Assembly (NCBI RefSeq): GCF_003751505.1
Contig: NZ_RJVB01000008.1
Coordinates: 243,018 to 307,017, forward strand
DNA length: 64,000 nucleotides
Reading direction: 5' to 3'
DNA from: Erwinia sp. JUb26
GTDB lineage: Bacteria; Pseudomonadota; Gammaproteobacteria; Enterobacterales; Enterobacteriaceae
Shown here: piece after piece, positions 35,586 through 45,728 of the stretch
Layout: every line of letters starts with the position of its first letter
Numbering within the stretch: the stretch's first letter is position 1
Program-made: the position numbers and the translations under genes
Notes under the pieces: model-generated
Databases searched by the model: none
Seen by the model: the letters and a program-made list of their open reading frames with translations, nothing else
Told to the model about the DNA's origin: nothing

Positions 35586-36233
35586 ATGTTACAGGTCTAT
35601 CTTGTTCGCCACGGAGAAACGCTTTGGAATGCCGCTCGTCGCATTCAGGGGCAGTCAGACAGCGCGCTGACTGTAAAGGGAGAATTACAGGCACATCAGG
35701 TGGGAGAGCGCGTTAAAAGCCTCGGAATTACCCATGTGATCGCCAGCGATCTGGGTCGTACCCGCCGTACCGCTGAGATTATTGCCGACGCCTGCGGCTG
35801 TGATGTTACCGTCGATCCGCGACTGCGCGAGCTGAATATGGGCGTGCTGGAACAGCGCGCGCTGGATTCACTCAACCCGGAAGAAGAAAGCTGGCGCAAG
35901 GCGCTGGTGGACGGCACCGTGGATGGTCGCATCCCGCAGGGTGAATCGATGAGTGAGATGGCAGAGCGTATGCATCAGGCCCTCAACGCCTGTCTGGATC
36001 TGCCAGAGGGAAGTCGCCCGCTGCTGGTCAGCCACGGCATGGCGCTGGGTGTGTTGCTCAGCACCATCCTCGGCCTGCCGGCTAACGCGGAGCGCCGACT
36101 GCGGCTACGTAACTGTTCGATTTCACGTATCGAGCACCAGGAAAGCCCGTGGCTGGCCTCCGGCTGGGTGGTGGAAACCGCCGGGGATATCACCCACCTG
36201 GACGAGCCCGCGCTAGACGAACTGCAGCGCTAA
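35586..36233 (+). CDS. gpmB: Histidine-phosphatase family protein GpmB
   Basis: Member of the phosphoglycerate mutase-like histidine phosphatase family, 215 residues as in E. coli. The RHGE motif is at 8-11 (LVRHGETLWN) and the second histidine in LLVSHGMALG. Despite the gene name, the mutase role is not established; E. coli work suggests phosphatase activity. Followed by a bidirectional terminator shared with rob. Confidence 0.93.
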   Translation: MLQVYLVRHGETLWNAARRIQGQSDSALTVKGELQAHQVGERVKSLGITHVIASDLGRTRRTAEIIADACGCDVTVDPRLRELNMGVLEQRALDSLNPEEESWRKALVDGTVDGRIPQGESMSEMAERMHQALNACLDLPEGSRPLLVSHGMALGVLLSTILGLPANAERRLRLRNCSISRIEHQESPWLASGWVVETAGDITHLDEPALDELQR

Positions 36234-36234
36234 A

Positions 36235-36260
36235 TAAAAAAGGGCCGGTATGACCGGCCC
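36235..36260. terminator. Bidirectional terminator between gpmB and rob
   Basis: GGGCCGGT-ATG-ACCGGCCC (36242-36260) is an 8-bp perfect stem with an A run before it, which reads as a T run for rob on the minus strand. The plus-strand tail is weaker. Confidence 0.8.
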
Positions 36261-36277
36261 CTTACTGTTTCCCCTGC

Positions 36278-37156
36278 TTACTCCGGCATGCGTCGGATAG
36301 GGATCAGATATTCGCAGCGAATCTCCGTCGGTGGCTCAGCACGTTTCTTACCGCCGTGGGTATAGAAGCGCTCGATATCCTGACCGTGACGGCGGGTAAG
36401 CTGCAAAGTCGGCATACAGGTGCCGTAAAGCAGCAGGACAAAATCCTGCAGCCCGCTGGTGGATCCTTCATAGGTGAACTGCACGTAGTCCCCCCCTTCC
36501 AACGTGACCTGCTGTGCCGAGAGTAGCTGGCTCGAGTTCTGATCGGGCATAACGGCGGTGGTGTAAAGAATTTCCTGCTCGTCATCTTTTTCAGAACTGG
36601 GATGTGACTGGTGCAGACCGTACAGCACCGGGGGAACCGTATCCGTTTCGGTCAGAAACTGCCGCCAGAAGTGCAGGCGCATGTCGTCGCGGAAACGGGA
36701 AATCTGTTCCAGAGTGCAGGTGTAGCTCTGCGTCTGCCCAAGTAACGCTGTTTCGGGCATGCTGACCCACGTCGGCTCCGGGAGTTTGAAATCTCCAAGG
36801 CGAATAGGGGGGCGCAGACCTGATGCGTTCCAGTCGGATGACCGGCGATACCAGGCTGGGGTCTGGTTAAACTGTTTTTTGAAGGCCCGGGTAAAGGTCT
36901 GTTGCGAATCAAAGCGGTACTGTAAAGCAATGTCCAGTATCGGACGGCTGGTTAACCGCAGGGCAACCGCCGCTTTCGACAACCGACGTGCACGGATATA
37001 GGCACCAATCGCGTGCTCCGTGACGTCTTTAAACATTCTTTGTAAATGCCATTTTGAATAGCCTGCCTTCGCCGCGACGTTATCTAACGACAGCGGTTGA
37101 TCCAGGTGGCTCTCCAGCCAGACAAGCAAATCTCGAATGATACCGGCTTGGTCCAT
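36278..37156 (-). CDS. rob: Right origin-binding protein Rob
   Basis: AraC/XylS-family regulator of the mar/sox/rob regulon, 292 residues (E. coli 289). The N-terminal tandem HTH (LDNVAAKAGYSKWHLQRMFK; SKAAVALRLTSRPILDIALQ) is followed by a GyrI-like ligand-binding domain of about 170 residues that confers activation by bile salts and fatty acids in E. coli. Confidence 0.94.
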   Translation of the reverse strand: MDQAGIIRDLLVWLESHLDQPLSLDNVAAKAGYSKWHLQRMFKDVTEHAIGAYIRARRLSKAAVALRLTSRPILDIALQYRFDSQQTFTRAFKKQFNQTPAWYRRSSDWNASGLRPPIRLGDFKLPEPTWVSMPETALLGQTQSYTCTLEQISRFRDDMRLHFWRQFLTETDTVPPVLYGLHQSHPSSEKDDEQEILYTTAVMPDQNSSQLLSAQQVTLEGGDYVQFTYEGSTSGLQDFVLLLYGTCMPTLQLTRRHGQDIERFYTHGGKKRAEPPTEIRCEYLIPIRRMPE

Positions 37157-37314
37157 AAATCGTCCTCAATTCTACTCAGTTCAGTGTTGCAGCAAAAAAG
37201 CAAAGTCGGTGGATAGTAGCACTAAAAGCAAAAGTTAAGTACGCGGTTATAGTTTTAAGAATGTGCTGAATCAATTACTCATTGATAGTCGTTCGCGTGA
37301 GTAGCCGTGAGCTA

Positions 37315-37339
37315 TGTATGTCATCCGAGATGACATACA
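37315..37339. promoter_or_regulatory. 11-bp perfect inverted repeat upstream of creA
   Basis: TGTATGTCATC-CGA-GATGACATACA lies 32 bp before the creA start. It could be an operator or a 5' mRNA hairpin. It does not match the CreB tag (TTCAC repeats). Confidence 0.6.
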
Positions 37340-37371
37340 ATGTTGGCTATTTTCTTTGAAATGGTAACGTC

Positions 37372-37848
37372 ATGACAATTAAAAAATTGTTAATAGTCGC
37401 TTCAGTCGCGCTGGTTTCATTCTCTTTACAGGCTGAAGAGGTCGGTTCGGTTGACACGGTTTTCAAATTATTTGGCCCGGATCATAAGATTGTCGTTGAG
37501 GCATTTGATGACCCGGATGTGACGAATGTCACCTGCTATCTGAGCCGGGCGAAAACCGGCGGCATCAAGGGCGGGCTGGGGCTTGCCGAGGATACATCGG
37601 ACTCGGCTATTTCCTGCCAGCAGGTGGGGCCTGTTACGCTTTCAGATAAAATTGCCCAGGGAAAATCGAATGGTGAAGTGGTTTTCCGCAAGCGTACTTC
37701 GCTGGTATTTAAAAAGCTGCAGGTTGTCCGCTTTTATGACAAAAATCGTAATGCTTTAATCTATCTGAGTTATTCCGACAAGGTCGTTGACGGCTCGCCG
37801 AAAAATGCACTCAGCGCGGTGCCGATTATTCCATGGGGCGGTAAGTGA
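37372..37848 (+). CDS. creA: CreA family protein
   Basis: Small exported protein of unknown function, 158 residues (E. coli 157). A signal peptide is clear ([20 protein letters not shown], cleavage before EEVGSVD). Family blocks [34 protein letters not shown] and [11 protein letters not shown] are present. The creBCD genes that follow it in E. coli are missing; arcA comes next on the other strand. Confidence 0.92.
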   Translation: MTIKKLLIVASVALVSFSLQAEEVGSVDTVFKLFGPDHKIVVEAFDDPDVTNVTCYLSRAKTGGIKGGLGLAEDTSDSAISCQQVGPVTLSDKIAQGKSNGEVVFRKRTSLVFKKLQVVRFYDKNRNALIYLSYSDKVVDGSPKNALSAVPIIPWGGK

Positions 37849-37873
37849 TCTGCGGAACTAATTGATTCTGAGC

Positions 37874-37903
37874 AAAAAAATGGGCCGAATAAATTCGGCC
37901 CAT
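37874..37903. terminator. Bidirectional terminator between creA and arcA
   Basis: ATGGGCCGAAT and ATTCGGCCCAT form an 11-bp stem (37880-37903) flanked by seven A, which act as the T run for arcA on the minus strand. Confidence 0.85.
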
Positions 37904-37924
37904 TCAGATTCAATACGGTTTCCG

Positions 37925-38641
37925 TTAATCTTCCAAATCGCCGCAGAAGCGATAACCTTCGCCGTGAATGGTGGCGATGATCTCCGGGGTATCCGGAATT
38001 GATTCGAAATGTTTACGGATGCGGCGAATGGTGACGTCCACAGTACGGTCATGCGGCTTCAGCTCGCGACCGGTCATCTTCTTCAGCAGATCGGCACGGG
38101 TTTGAATTTTCCCCGGATTCTCACAGAAGTGCAGCATCGCACGGAATTCGCTGCGCGGCAGCTTGTACTGTTCGCCCTGTGGGTTGATCAGCGAGCGGCT
38201 GTTAATGTCCAGCTCCCAGCCGTTGAAGCGATAGCTTTCGACCAGCTTGCGCTCTTCGCTAACTGCGGCCAGATTCATGGTGCGCGACAGCAGGTTGCGG
38301 GCGCGGATGGTCAGTTCGCGTGGGTTAAACGGCTTGGTGATGTAGTCATCAGCGCCGATTTCCAGACCGAGAATTTTGTCGACTTCGTTGTCGCGACCGG
38401 TCAGGAACATCAGAGCGACATTGGCCTGCTCACGCAGTTCACGTGCCAGCAACAGGCCGTTTTTACCGGGCAGGTTGATGTCCATAATTACCAGATTGAC
38501 GTCGTTTTCCGTCAGGATCTGGTGCATTTCGGCACCATCCGTAGCTTCATAAACCATGTAGCCTTCGGCTTCAAAAATACTTTTGAGTGTATTACGAGTG
38601 ACTAATTCGTCTTCAACGATAAGTATGTGCGGGGTCTGCAT
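37925..38641 (-). CDS. arcA: Response regulator ArcA
   Basis: OmpR-family regulator of the Arc redox system, phosphorylated by ArcB under low respiratory flux. The ATG at 38641 gives [12 protein letters not shown] and 238 residues as in E. coli; a nine-codon upstream extension is discounted. The phospho-acceptor Asp54 is in [13 protein letters not shown], the conserved lysine in [10 protein letters not shown], and a C-terminal winged HTH ends [11 protein letters not shown]. An FNR-like site lies 264 bp upstream. Confidence 0.96.
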   Translation of the reverse strand: MQTPHILIVEDELVTRNTLKSIFEAEGYMVYEATDGAEMHQILTENDVNLVIMDINLPGKNGLLLARELREQANVALMFLTGRDNEVDKILGLEIGADDYITKPFNPRELTIRARNLLSRTMNLAAVSEERKLVESYRFNGWELDINSRSLINPQGEQYKLPRSEFRAMLHFCENPGKIQTRADLLKKMTGRELKPHDRTVDVTIRRIRKHFESIPDTPEIIATIHGEGYRFCGDLED

Positions 38642-39253
38642 GTGTTCGCTACCTAAAATTGCCAACAAAACTGGAACAGGACATACCGCTGTCGCGTGGC
38701 TGATGTTAAAAATCAGCGGTAAAAGAACAGCAGTACAGAATAATTTTCTGGATACACCTAAGTTACTGTCAACAACATGGTCAGCGTAGCCAAACGGGTG
38801 GCGTCTGAATGCCCCGGCAGTGCAAATACGGCATACATCCTAACTGCAACAACGGCAACATAACAGCACTGGCAACAACCATTAAGCAATAAAATAACGC
38901 TTAGTTGACTTATATCAAACCAATTGTAGCACGTTAACAGTTTTGTGAAAAACTCTTCCCAGAATGCCAGCTTAGCTCACAAACGGAGCCAAATGCTAAC
39001 GATTAATCATGGGAGGTTAAACTAACGTTCGCTATACATTTAACAATTGTTAATCAATTGATAAAACTGGTTTTATTTACGTAACATCAGGTTTTTATTG
39101 CTTATTCAACAGAAGGCTAGTGTAACATCAGATTCACCGCTTTTAAATTGCTACCGTGGTGCTGTTGGCGAGTTGTTAAATATCACTTTCTGTCATTTGC
39201 GCGGCCGGCATGGCAAAGTATCCGCCCGGGTTTTGTTAATAGTAAAGGCGGTT
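38642..39253. promoter_or_regulatory. arcA-yjtD intergenic control region
   Basis: This 612-bp gap between the divergent genes shows no convincing gene. It contains an FNR-like site (38905-38918), a hairpin in the arcA leader (GCTGAT and ATCAGC, 38699-38717), and an ArcA-box-like TGTTAATCAA at 39048-39057. A frame reaches upstream of yjtD to 39098 but has no family resemblance. Long leaders and several promoters are known for arcA in E. coli. Confidence 0.65.
38905..38918. promoter_or_regulatory. FNR-like site upstream of arcA
   Basis: TTGAC-TTAT-ATCAA matches 9 of 10 conserved bases of the FNR box TTGAT-N4-ATCAA. Anaerobic activation of arcA by FNR is established in E. coli, and the distance is similar. 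Confidence 0.7.
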
Positions 39254-39952
39254 ATGCGTTTTCCTCTTATTCTTGTATCCCCCGCTCGTCCTGAAAATGT
39301 CGGTGCCGCTGCGCGCGCGATGAAAACCATGGGATTTAGCGAGTTACGTATCGTCAGCAGCGATGTGCATCTTGACGAGGCCGCCAGGCGGGTTGCCCAC
39401 GGTGCGACGGAAATCCTCGATAACGCCACCCGCTGGGATTCTCTGGCCGCTGCGCTGGAGGACATCGACTTCAGCATCGCCACCACCGCCCGCAGCCGGG
39501 CAAAGTTTCGCTACTACGCCACGCCGCAGCAGGTACAAGCCGTGCTGGAAGAAAAGCAGCAGTGGATCGGCAGCGCCGCGCTGGTGTTTGGACGGGAGGA
39601 TAGCGGCCTGACTAATGACGAGCTGGAGCAGGTCGATTTGCTGACCGGGATCCCGATGGCCGGGGACTATCCTTCGCTGAATCTGGGCCAGGCGGTAATG
39701 GTCTTCTGTTATCAGCTTTCGGCGCTGCGCCAGGTCAGTGCGGCCGCAGAACCGGCAGCAGAGGTTCCTCAACTGGCGGCTCTACGCCAGCGTGCGCAGC
39801 AGCTGCTGGAGACGCTGGAAGTGGCGGATGACGTTAAACTGGCGGACTGGCTTCAGCAGCGCCTCGGTCTGCTACAGCAGCGCGATACGGCAATGCTGCA
39901 CCGTTTACTTCACGATGTGGAAAAAAAGCTGGCAGATAAAAACGCTGGTTAA
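39254..39952 (+). CDS. yjtD: TrmJ-like SPOUT RNA methyltransferase family protein
   Basis: Putative tRNA/rRNA methyltransferase of the SPOUT (TrmH/TrmJ) superfamily (E. coli yjtD, also lasT). The start at 39254 gives MRFPLILVSPARPENVGAAA and 232 residues (E. coli 228). The knotted cofactor site is formed by LVFGREDSGLTNDEL and SLNLGQAVMVFCYQL. Its RNA target is not established. Precedes the thr operon. Confidence 0.9.
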   Translation: MRFPLILVSPARPENVGAAARAMKTMGFSELRIVSSDVHLDEAARRVAHGATEILDNATRWDSLAAALEDIDFSIATTARSRAKFRYYATPQQVQAVLEEKQQWIGSAALVFGREDSGLTNDELEQVDLLTGIPMAGDYPSLNLGQAVMVFCYQLSALRQVSAAAEPAAEVPQLAALRQRAQQLLETLEVADDVKLADWLQQRLGLLQQRDTAMLHRLLHDVEKKLADKNAG

Positions 39953-40072
39953 TCCCGGATTGATGGCGTGATTTACTGCCAACTTTCGCAGAGATAACAG
40001 AACAGATCGGCATCAGGCTAAATTTGTCTCAACTGACGTCGCCGGGCCGGTGGGCCACTGGCGATAAAAAAA

Positions 40073-40101
40073 TTGACTTAGTGGGGCAATTGCTTTACTT
40101 C
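40073..40101 (+). promoter_or_regulatory. thr operon promoter
   Basis: TTGACT (40073-40078), a 17-bp spacer and TACTTC (40096-40101) lie about 45 bp before thrL. The -35 matches that of the E. coli thr promoter; the -10 is weak. Confidence 0.6.
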
Positions 40102-40145
40102 TGAAGGCCGACAGATTTTACAGACAGACAGACGATAAATCTAAA

Positions 40146-40226
40146 ATGCGTAAAAACAGCCTGATTACCACAATCATTATTACCACCACCACCACCACCA
40201 TTACCACAGGTAACGGTGCGGGCTGA
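40146..40226 (+). CDS. thrL: thr operon leader peptide
   Basis: A 26-residue leader peptide, too short for most gene finders. It starts MRKNSLITTIIITTTTTTIT and ends TGNGAG, with 10 threonine and 5 isoleucine codons. Ribosome stalling on these codons when charged tRNA-Thr or tRNA-Ile is scarce prevents formation of the downstream terminator. E. coli ThrL has 21 residues and the same C-terminus. Confidence 0.95.
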   Translation: MRKNSLITTIIITTTTTTITTGNGAG

Positions 40227-40250
40227 CGCATAAAGAGTAAAATAGAAAAA

Positions 40251-40282
40251 AGCCCGCACCTGAACAGTGCGGGCTTTTTTTT
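40251..40282 (+). terminator. thr attenuator
   Basis: AGCCCGCAC-N7-GTGCGGGCT followed by a run of T (40275-40282) is the terminator hairpin. The competing antiterminator is formed by GGTGCGGGCT at 40215-40224, in the 3' end of thrL, which pairs perfectly with AGCCCGCACC at 40251-40260. Confidence 0.93.
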
Positions 40283-40308
40283 CGTGAAAAATTCAGGAGA
40301 GTTTGAAC

Positions 40309-42771
40309 ATGCGAGTGCTGAAATTCGGTGGAACCTCGGTAGCCAATGCGGAAAGATTTCTGCGTGTGGCTGACATTCTGGAAAGCAATGCACAGCAGGG
40401 ACAGGTTGCTACCGTATTGTCCGCGCCAGCAAAAATTACCAATCATCTGGTGGCGATGATTGAAAAAACTATCAGCGGGCAGGATGCGGCGCCGAATATT
40501 ACCGATGCCGAGCGTATTTTTGCCGAGCTGTTACAGGGGCTGGCGGAAGCCCAGCCGGGCTTCGACTTCGACCGCCTGAAGGGCGTGGTCGATCGGGAGT
40601 TCGCGCAGCTTAAGCAGGTTCTGCACGGTATCAGCCTGCTGGGCCAGTGCCCGGACAGCGTTAACGCCGCCATCATCTGCCGCGGTGAGAAACTCTCGAT
40701 TGCGATTATGGAAGGCCTTCTGCAGGCGCGCGGCTACGGCGTTAGCGTGATCAACCCGGTCGAAAACCTGCTGGCGATTGGGCACTATCTGGAATCCACC
40801 GTGGATATCGCGGAATCCACTCGCCGCATTGCTGCCAGTAAAATTCCGGCCAGCAATATGGTGCTGATGGCCGGTTTCACCGCCGGCAACGAGCGCGGCG
40901 AACTGGTGGTGCTGGGCCGTAACGGTTCCGACTACTCTGCGGCCGTGCTGGCCGCCTGTCTGCGCGCCGACTGTTGCGAAATCTGGACTGACGTCGACGG
41001 GGTTTATACCTGCGACCCGCGCCAGGTTCCGGATGCCAGGCTGCTGAAGTCGATGTCGTATCAGGAGGCCATGGAGCTCTCCTACTTCGGCGCGAAAGTT
41101 CTGCATCCCCGCACCATCGCACCCATCGCCCAGTTCCAAATCCCCTGCCTGATTAAAAACACTGCCAACCCACAGGCTCCGGGCACGCTGATCGGCGACA
41201 GCGCCAGCGATGACGACACGCCGGTGAAAGGCATCACCAATCTGAACAATATGGCAATGTTCAACATTTCCGGTCCGGGAATGAAAGGCATGGTCGGCAT
41301 GGCGGCGCGCGTGTTCGCCACTATGTCCCGCAGCGGCATCTCCGTGGTGCTGATCACCCAGTCATCATCCGAATACAGCATCAGCTTCTGCGTGTCTCAG
41401 AGCGAGTTGTTACGTGCGCGCAAGGTGCTGGAAGATGAATTCTATCTGGAGCTGAAAGACGGCCTGCTGGAGCCGCTGGACGTGATGGAGCGGCTGGCAG
41501 TGATCTCCGTGGTCGGCGACGGCATGCGCACACTGCGCGGGATCTCGGCCAAGTTCTTCTCCGCGCTGGCCCGCGCCAACATCAATATCGTGGCCATCGC
41601 GCAGGGTTCTTCCGAGCGCTCTATCTCCGCCGTAGTCAGCAACGATGAGGCGACCACCGGCGTGCGCGTGGTGCATCAGATGCTGTTCGCCACCGATCAG
41701 GTGATCGAGGTGTTTGTGATCGGCGTGGGTGGCGTGGGCGGTGCATTAATCGATCAGGTTCATCGCCAGCAGGCGTGGCTGAAGAACAAGCACATCGATC
41801 TGCGCGTGTGCGGCATTGCCAATTCGCGTGCGCTGCTGACTAACGTTCACGGCATTCCACTGGAAAACTGGCAGGAACAGCTGCAGGCGACAAAAGAGCC
41901 GTTCGATCTGGACCGGCTGAAGCGCCTGGCCAAAGAGTATCATCTGCTTAACCCGGTGATCGTTGACTGTACTTCCAGCCAGCAGGTTGCCGACCGCTAC
42001 GCCGATTTCCTGGCCGATGGTTTCCACGTGGTGACGCCGAACAAAAAGGCCAACACCTCGTCGTACAGTTATTACCAGCAGATGCGTGCAGCGGCGGCGA
42101 AATCACGCCGTAAGTTCCTGTACGATACCAACGTGGGTGCCGGTCTGCCGGTGATTGAGAACCTGCAAAACCTGCTGAACGCCGGTGATGAACTGCTTCG
42201 CTTCTCCGGTATTCTCTCCGGCTCGCTGTCGTTTATTTTTGGTAAGCTGGACGAAGGCGTATCGCTGTCTGCGGCCACCAACATGGCGCGTGAGATGGGC
42301 TTTACCGAGCCCGACCCGCGTGACGATCTTTCCGGGATGGACGTGGCGCGTAAGTTGCTGATTCTGGCACGTGAGGCAGGCTATCAGCTGGAACTGGATG
42401 ATATTGAGATCGAAGCCGTGCTGCCGGAAGAGTTTACCGCGATTGCCGATGTCGATACCTTTATGGCTCGCCTGCCGGAACTGGACGATGCGTTTGCGGC
42501 CCGGGTTGCCTCGGCGCGTGATGCGGGCAAAGTCCTGCGCTTCGTTGGCGCGATTGAAGAGGGCGGCGTCTGTAAAGTGAAGATCGATGCCGTAGACGGT
42601 AACGATCCTCTGTTTAAAGTGAAAAACGGCGAAAACGCGCTGGCCTTCTACAGCCGTTACTATCAGCCAATTCCGCTGGTGCTGCGTGGTTACGGTGCCG
42701 GTAATGATGTGACCGCGGCGGGCGTGTTTGCCGATCTGTTACGCACTCTGTCGTGGAAGTTGGGAGTTTAA
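40309..42771 (+). CDS. thrA: Bifunctional aspartokinase I / homoserine dehydrogenase I
   Basis: Catalyses the first and third steps from aspartate toward threonine; inhibited by threonine. 820 residues as in E. coli, starting [18 protein letters not shown] after AGGAGA. Aspartokinase fills about 1-250, two ACT-type regulatory units about 310-460, and the dehydrogenase from about 465 with [16 protein letters not shown]. First structural gene of thrABC; thrB starts 2 nt after its stop. Confidence 0.98.
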   Translation: MRVLKFGGTSVANAERFLRVADILESNAQQGQVATVLSAPAKITNHLVAMIEKTISGQDAAPNITDAERIFAELLQGLAEAQPGFDFDRLKGVVDREFAQLKQVLHGISLLGQCPDSVNAAIICRGEKLSIAIMEGLLQARGYGVSVINPVENLLAIGHYLESTVDIAESTRRIAASKIPASNMVLMAGFTAGNERGELVVLGRNGSDYSAAVLAACLRADCCEIWTDVDGVYTCDPRQVPDARLLKSMSYQEAMELSYFGAKVLHPRTIAPIAQFQIPCLIKNTANPQAPGTLIGDSASDDDTPVKGITNLNNMAMFNISGPGMKGMVGMAARVFATMSRSGISVVLITQSSSEYSISFCVSQSELLRARKVLEDEFYLELKDGLLEPLDVMERLAVISVVGDGMRTLRGISAKFFSALARANINIVAIAQGSSERSISAVVSNDEATTGVRVVHQMLFATDQVIEVFVIGVGGVGGALIDQVHRQQAWLKNKHIDLRVCGIANSRALLTNVHGIPLENWQEQLQATKEPFDLDRLKRLAKEYHLLNPVIVDCTSSQQVADRYADFLADGFHVVTPNKKANTSSYSYYQQMRAAAAKSRRKFLYDTNVGAGLPVIENLQNLLNAGDELLRFSGILSGSLSFIFGKLDEGVSLSAATNMAREMGFTEPDPRDDLSGMDVARKLLILAREAGYQLELDDIEIEAVLPEEFTAIADVDTFMARLPELDDAFAARVASARDAGKVLRFVGAIEEGGVCKVKIDAVDGNDPLFKVKNGENALAFYSRYYQPIPLVLRGYGAGNDVTAAGVFADLLRTLSWKLGV

Positions 42772-42773
42772 AC

Positions 42774-43703
42774 ATGGTTAAGATTCATGCCCCTGCCTCA
42801 ATTGGCAACGTCAGCGTCGGCTTCGACGTGCTGGGGGCGGCGGTATCGCCGATTGATGGCACGCTGCTGGGCGACTGCGTCAGCGTAGAAGCGGCTGATG
42901 AGTTCAGCCTGCGCAATGAAGGCAGCTTTGTCAGCAAACTGCCCGCCGATCCGAAAGAAAACATTGTTTATCAGTGCTGGGACCGCTTCTGTGAAGCGAT
43001 CGGCAAGCGCGTTCCGGTGGCGATGACGCTGGAAAAAAACATGCCGATTGGTTCCGGCCTCGGGTCCAGCGCCTGCTCGGTCGTTGCCGGTTTAATGGCC
43101 ATGAACGAGTTCTGCGGTAAGCCGCTGAACGATACCGAACTTCTGGCGCTGATGGGCGAGCTGGAAGGGCGGATCTCCGGCAGCGTTCACTACGATAACG
43201 TTGCCCCGTGCTTCCTCGGCGGCATGCAGCTGATGCTGGAAGAAAACGGCATTATCAGCCAGGCCGTGCCAGGCTTTGATGACTGGCTGTGGGTGATGGC
43301 GTATCCGGGGATTAAAGTCTCTACCGCCGAGGCGCGCGCGATTTTACCGGCGCAGTACCGCAAAGAGGATATTATTCGTCACGGTCGCTACCTCGGCGGC
43401 TTTATACATGCCTGCCACACGCAGCAGCCGGCACTGGCCGCGAAGCTGATGCAGGACGTGATTGCTGAACCTTACCGTACCCGACTGCTGCCCGGCTTTG
43501 CCGAAGCACGTCAGGCGGCGGCCGATATCGGCGCGCTGGCCTGCGGTATTTCGGGTTCAGGGCCGACGCTGTTTGCCGTGTGCAATCAGCTGGATACGGC
43601 ACAGCGGATGGCAGACTGGCTTCGCCAGAACTATCTGCAAAATGATGAAGGCTTCGTTCATATTTGTCGTTTAGATACGGCAGGCGCACGTAAACTGGGA
43701 TAA
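42774..43703 (+). CDS. thrB: Homoserine kinase
   Basis: GHMP-family kinase that phosphorylates homoserine. The start at 42774, 8 nt after GGGAG and 2 nt after the thrA stop, gives [20 protein letters not shown] and 309 residues (E. coli 310). The ATP-binding GHMP motif is [13 protein letters not shown], and the third motif [11 protein letters not shown] is near the C-terminus. Confidence 0.97.
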   Translation: MVKIHAPASIGNVSVGFDVLGAAVSPIDGTLLGDCVSVEAADEFSLRNEGSFVSKLPADPKENIVYQCWDRFCEAIGKRVPVAMTLEKNMPIGSGLGSSACSVVAGLMAMNEFCGKPLNDTELLALMGELEGRISGSVHYDNVAPCFLGGMQLMLEENGIISQAVPGFDDWLWVMAYPGIKVSTAEARAILPAQYRKEDIIRHGRYLGGFIHACHTQQPALAAKLMQDVIAEPYRTRLLPGFAEARQAAADIGALACGISGSGPTLFAVCNQLDTAQRMADWLRQNYLQNDEGFVHICRLDTAGARKLG

Positions 43704-43706
43704 CGC

Positions 43707-44993
43707 ATGAAACTGTACAATCTTAAGGATCACAACGAGCAGGTTAGCTTCGCCCAGGCGGTGAAGCAGGGGCTGGGTTCACAGCAGGGCCTGTTCTTTC
43801 CGCTGGAGTTACCGGAATTCGAACTGACCGATATTGATGCGCTGCTGGAGGAGGACTTTGTCACTCGCAGCAGCAAAATCCTGTCGGCATTTATCGGCGA
43901 TGAAATTCCCAAAGAGCAGCTGCTGGCGCGTCTGAAAACCGCCTTTACCTTCCCGGCACCGGTGGCCAGCGTGACGGACGATATCGCCGCTCTGGAGCTG
44001 TTCCACGGCCCGACGCTGGCCTTTAAGGACTTCGGCGGCCGTTTTATGGCGCAGATGCTGTCGCATGTCAGCGATTCAGACGAGAAGATCACTATTCTGA
44101 CCGCCACCTCCGGTGATACCGGTGCCGCCGTGGCTCATGCCTTCTACGGTATGGAAAACGTGCGCGTCGTTATCCTGTATCCGCAGGGTAAAATCAGCCC
44201 GCTGCAGGAAAAACTGTTCTGTACGCTGGGCGGCAACATCCAGACTATCGCTATCGACGGTGACTTTGATGCCTGTCAGGCGCTGGTTAAGCAGGCCTTT
44301 GACGATGAAGAGCTGAAGAAGGCGATTGGCCTGAACTCGGCGAACTCGATCAACATCAGCCGCCTGCTGGCGCAGATCTGCTACTACTTTGAAGCCGTTG
44401 CGCAGCTGCCGCAGGAAAAACGCAATCAGCTGGTGATCTCGGTTCCAAGCGGCAACTTCGGCGATCTGACCGCCGGCCTGCTGGCAAAATCACTGGGCCT
44501 GCCGGTGAAGCGTTTTATCGCCGCCACCAATGCCAACGATACCGTGCCGCGCTTCCTGGCCGACGGCCAGTGGACACCAAATGTCACTGTTGCCACGCTG
44601 TCTAACGCCATGGACGTGTCGCAGCCAAATAACTGGCCGCGCGTGGAAGAGATTTTCCGCCGTAAAACCTGGCGTTTGCAGGATCTGGGCTTCGGTGCGG
44701 TGAGTGATGAAACCACCAAAGAAACCATGCGCGAACTGGCCGACCTGGGCTACATCTCAGAGCCACATGCGGCGATCGCCTATCGCCTGCTGCGCGATCA
44801 GCTCCAGGAAGGGGAGTTTGGCCTGTTCCTGGGCACGGCGCATCCGGCGAAGTTCATTGAGAGCGTGGAAGCGATCCTCGACCGCAAGCTGCCTCTGCCG
44901 GAAGCCCTGGCCGAGCGCGCGGATCTGCCGCTGCTGTCGCACAAGATGAAGGCCGAGTTCGCCGATCTGCGAGAATTCCTGCTGAAGAAGTAA
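43707..44993 (+). CDS. thrC: Threonine synthase
   Basis: PLP enzyme converting O-phosphohomoserine to threonine, 428 residues as in E. coli. The PLP lysine is Lys107 in LAFKDFGGRFM, and the phosphate-binding loop SVPSGNFGDLTAG follows at about 248. Starts 3 nt after thrB and is followed by a strong terminator. Confidence 0.98.
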   Translation: MKLYNLKDHNEQVSFAQAVKQGLGSQQGLFFPLELPEFELTDIDALLEEDFVTRSSKILSAFIGDEIPKEQLLARLKTAFTFPAPVASVTDDIAALELFHGPTLAFKDFGGRFMAQMLSHVSDSDEKITILTATSGDTGAAVAHAFYGMENVRVVILYPQGKISPLQEKLFCTLGGNIQTIAIDGDFDACQALVKQAFDDEELKKAIGLNSANSINISRLLAQICYYFEAVAQLPQEKRNQLVISVPSGNFGDLTAGLLAKSLGLPVKRFIAATNANDTVPRFLADGQWTPNVTVATLSNAMDVSQPNNWPRVEEIFRRKTWRLQDLGFGAVSDETTKETMRELADLGYISEPHAAIAYRLLRDQLQEGEFGLFLGTAHPAKFIESVEAILDRKLPLPEALAERADLPLLSHKMKAEFADLREFLLKK

Positions 44994-45012
44994 CACTGTA
45001 GGCATGAGATAG

Positions 45013-45037
45013 GGTCCCCTCAGGGGACCTTTTTTTA
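45013..45037 (+). terminator. thr operon terminator
   Basis: GGTCCCC-TCA-GGGGACC followed by eight T, 19 nt after the thrC stop. Confidence 0.95.
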
Positions 45038-45050
45038 TCAGTGGTCAGAC

Positions 45051-45545
45051 TTAGTGAAGGTCTATTTTCAGCGTGGCGCTGGCGTTGAACTTCCCCCCAC
45101 CTGTTGTGATATTACCTGACTTCACCGGTACGGCCTGCAGGACAGGCTGTTTAGGGTAACTGGGTACCAGTGGCTTGTTCAGGTCGAACGGTTTATCATC
45201 AGCCAGAAATTTTATGCCAAGTGAGGGATGATCGGTTTTAAGGTATTTATTATCAAAGCTCGCCCCATCGCCCACCAACGTTAACGATATCTGCCGGGAA
45301 CTACTCCAGGAGCTGCAGGTGATGGTGTAATTGATCGGTTGCTTATAATTAGAACCATCAATTCTGTCTGGCCTGATCTCCTTAAAATCCACGCTATTCA
45401 GGGGGTCGCCATTATTAATTTTGCATGGAGTGGGAGCCATTACGTTGACTTTCACCGTGACCGTCGAGGGTGTTCCGGAAACGGCTGGAAAGGCAATGGG
45501 GAAAATGATCAGGATGGTCAGTAAGTGAATTCTTAGTTTATTCAT
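45051..45545 (-). CDS. Minor fimbrial subunit-like protein
   Basis: An exported pilin-like protein. The ATG at 45545 is preferred because a signal peptide follows (MNKLRIHLLTILIIFPIAFP), giving 164 residues; the frame extends 24 codons upstream. The first mature strand region has the pilin-type VNVMAPTPCKINNGDPL, with a second cysteine in NYTITCSSW for the usual disulfide. It resembles PapF/MrpF-type tip adaptors. No chaperone or usher gene is nearby. Low GC. Divergent from an adhesin-like gene. Confidence 0.7.
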   Translation of the reverse strand: MNKLRIHLLTILIIFPIAFPAVSGTPSTVTVKVNVMAPTPCKINNGDPLNSVDFKEIRPDRIDGSNYKQPINYTITCSSWSSSRQISLTLVGDGASFDNKYLKTDHPSLGIKFLADDKPFDLNKPLVPSYPKQPVLQAVPVKSGNITTGGGKFNASATLKIDLH

Positions 45546-45728
45546 AGTTGTTGCTGGTTCCATATATAAACGCAGATTAGCTTGCGCTGCTGATCCATTC
45601 AGCACTGAAATTATCAACGTGGCATAGTATATAACCGGTTTATATTACAGTAAAGAAATGGTATCATTTTTTAGCTGTGGTTTGCAGTTGCAAGGATTAT
45701 TTCCAAAAAGATTTAAAAGGAGTTAAAA

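Noticed and set aside
39098..39253. Upstream in-frame extension of yjtD
   Set aside because: The extra 52 residues are not conserved, and the region looks like promoter DNA.
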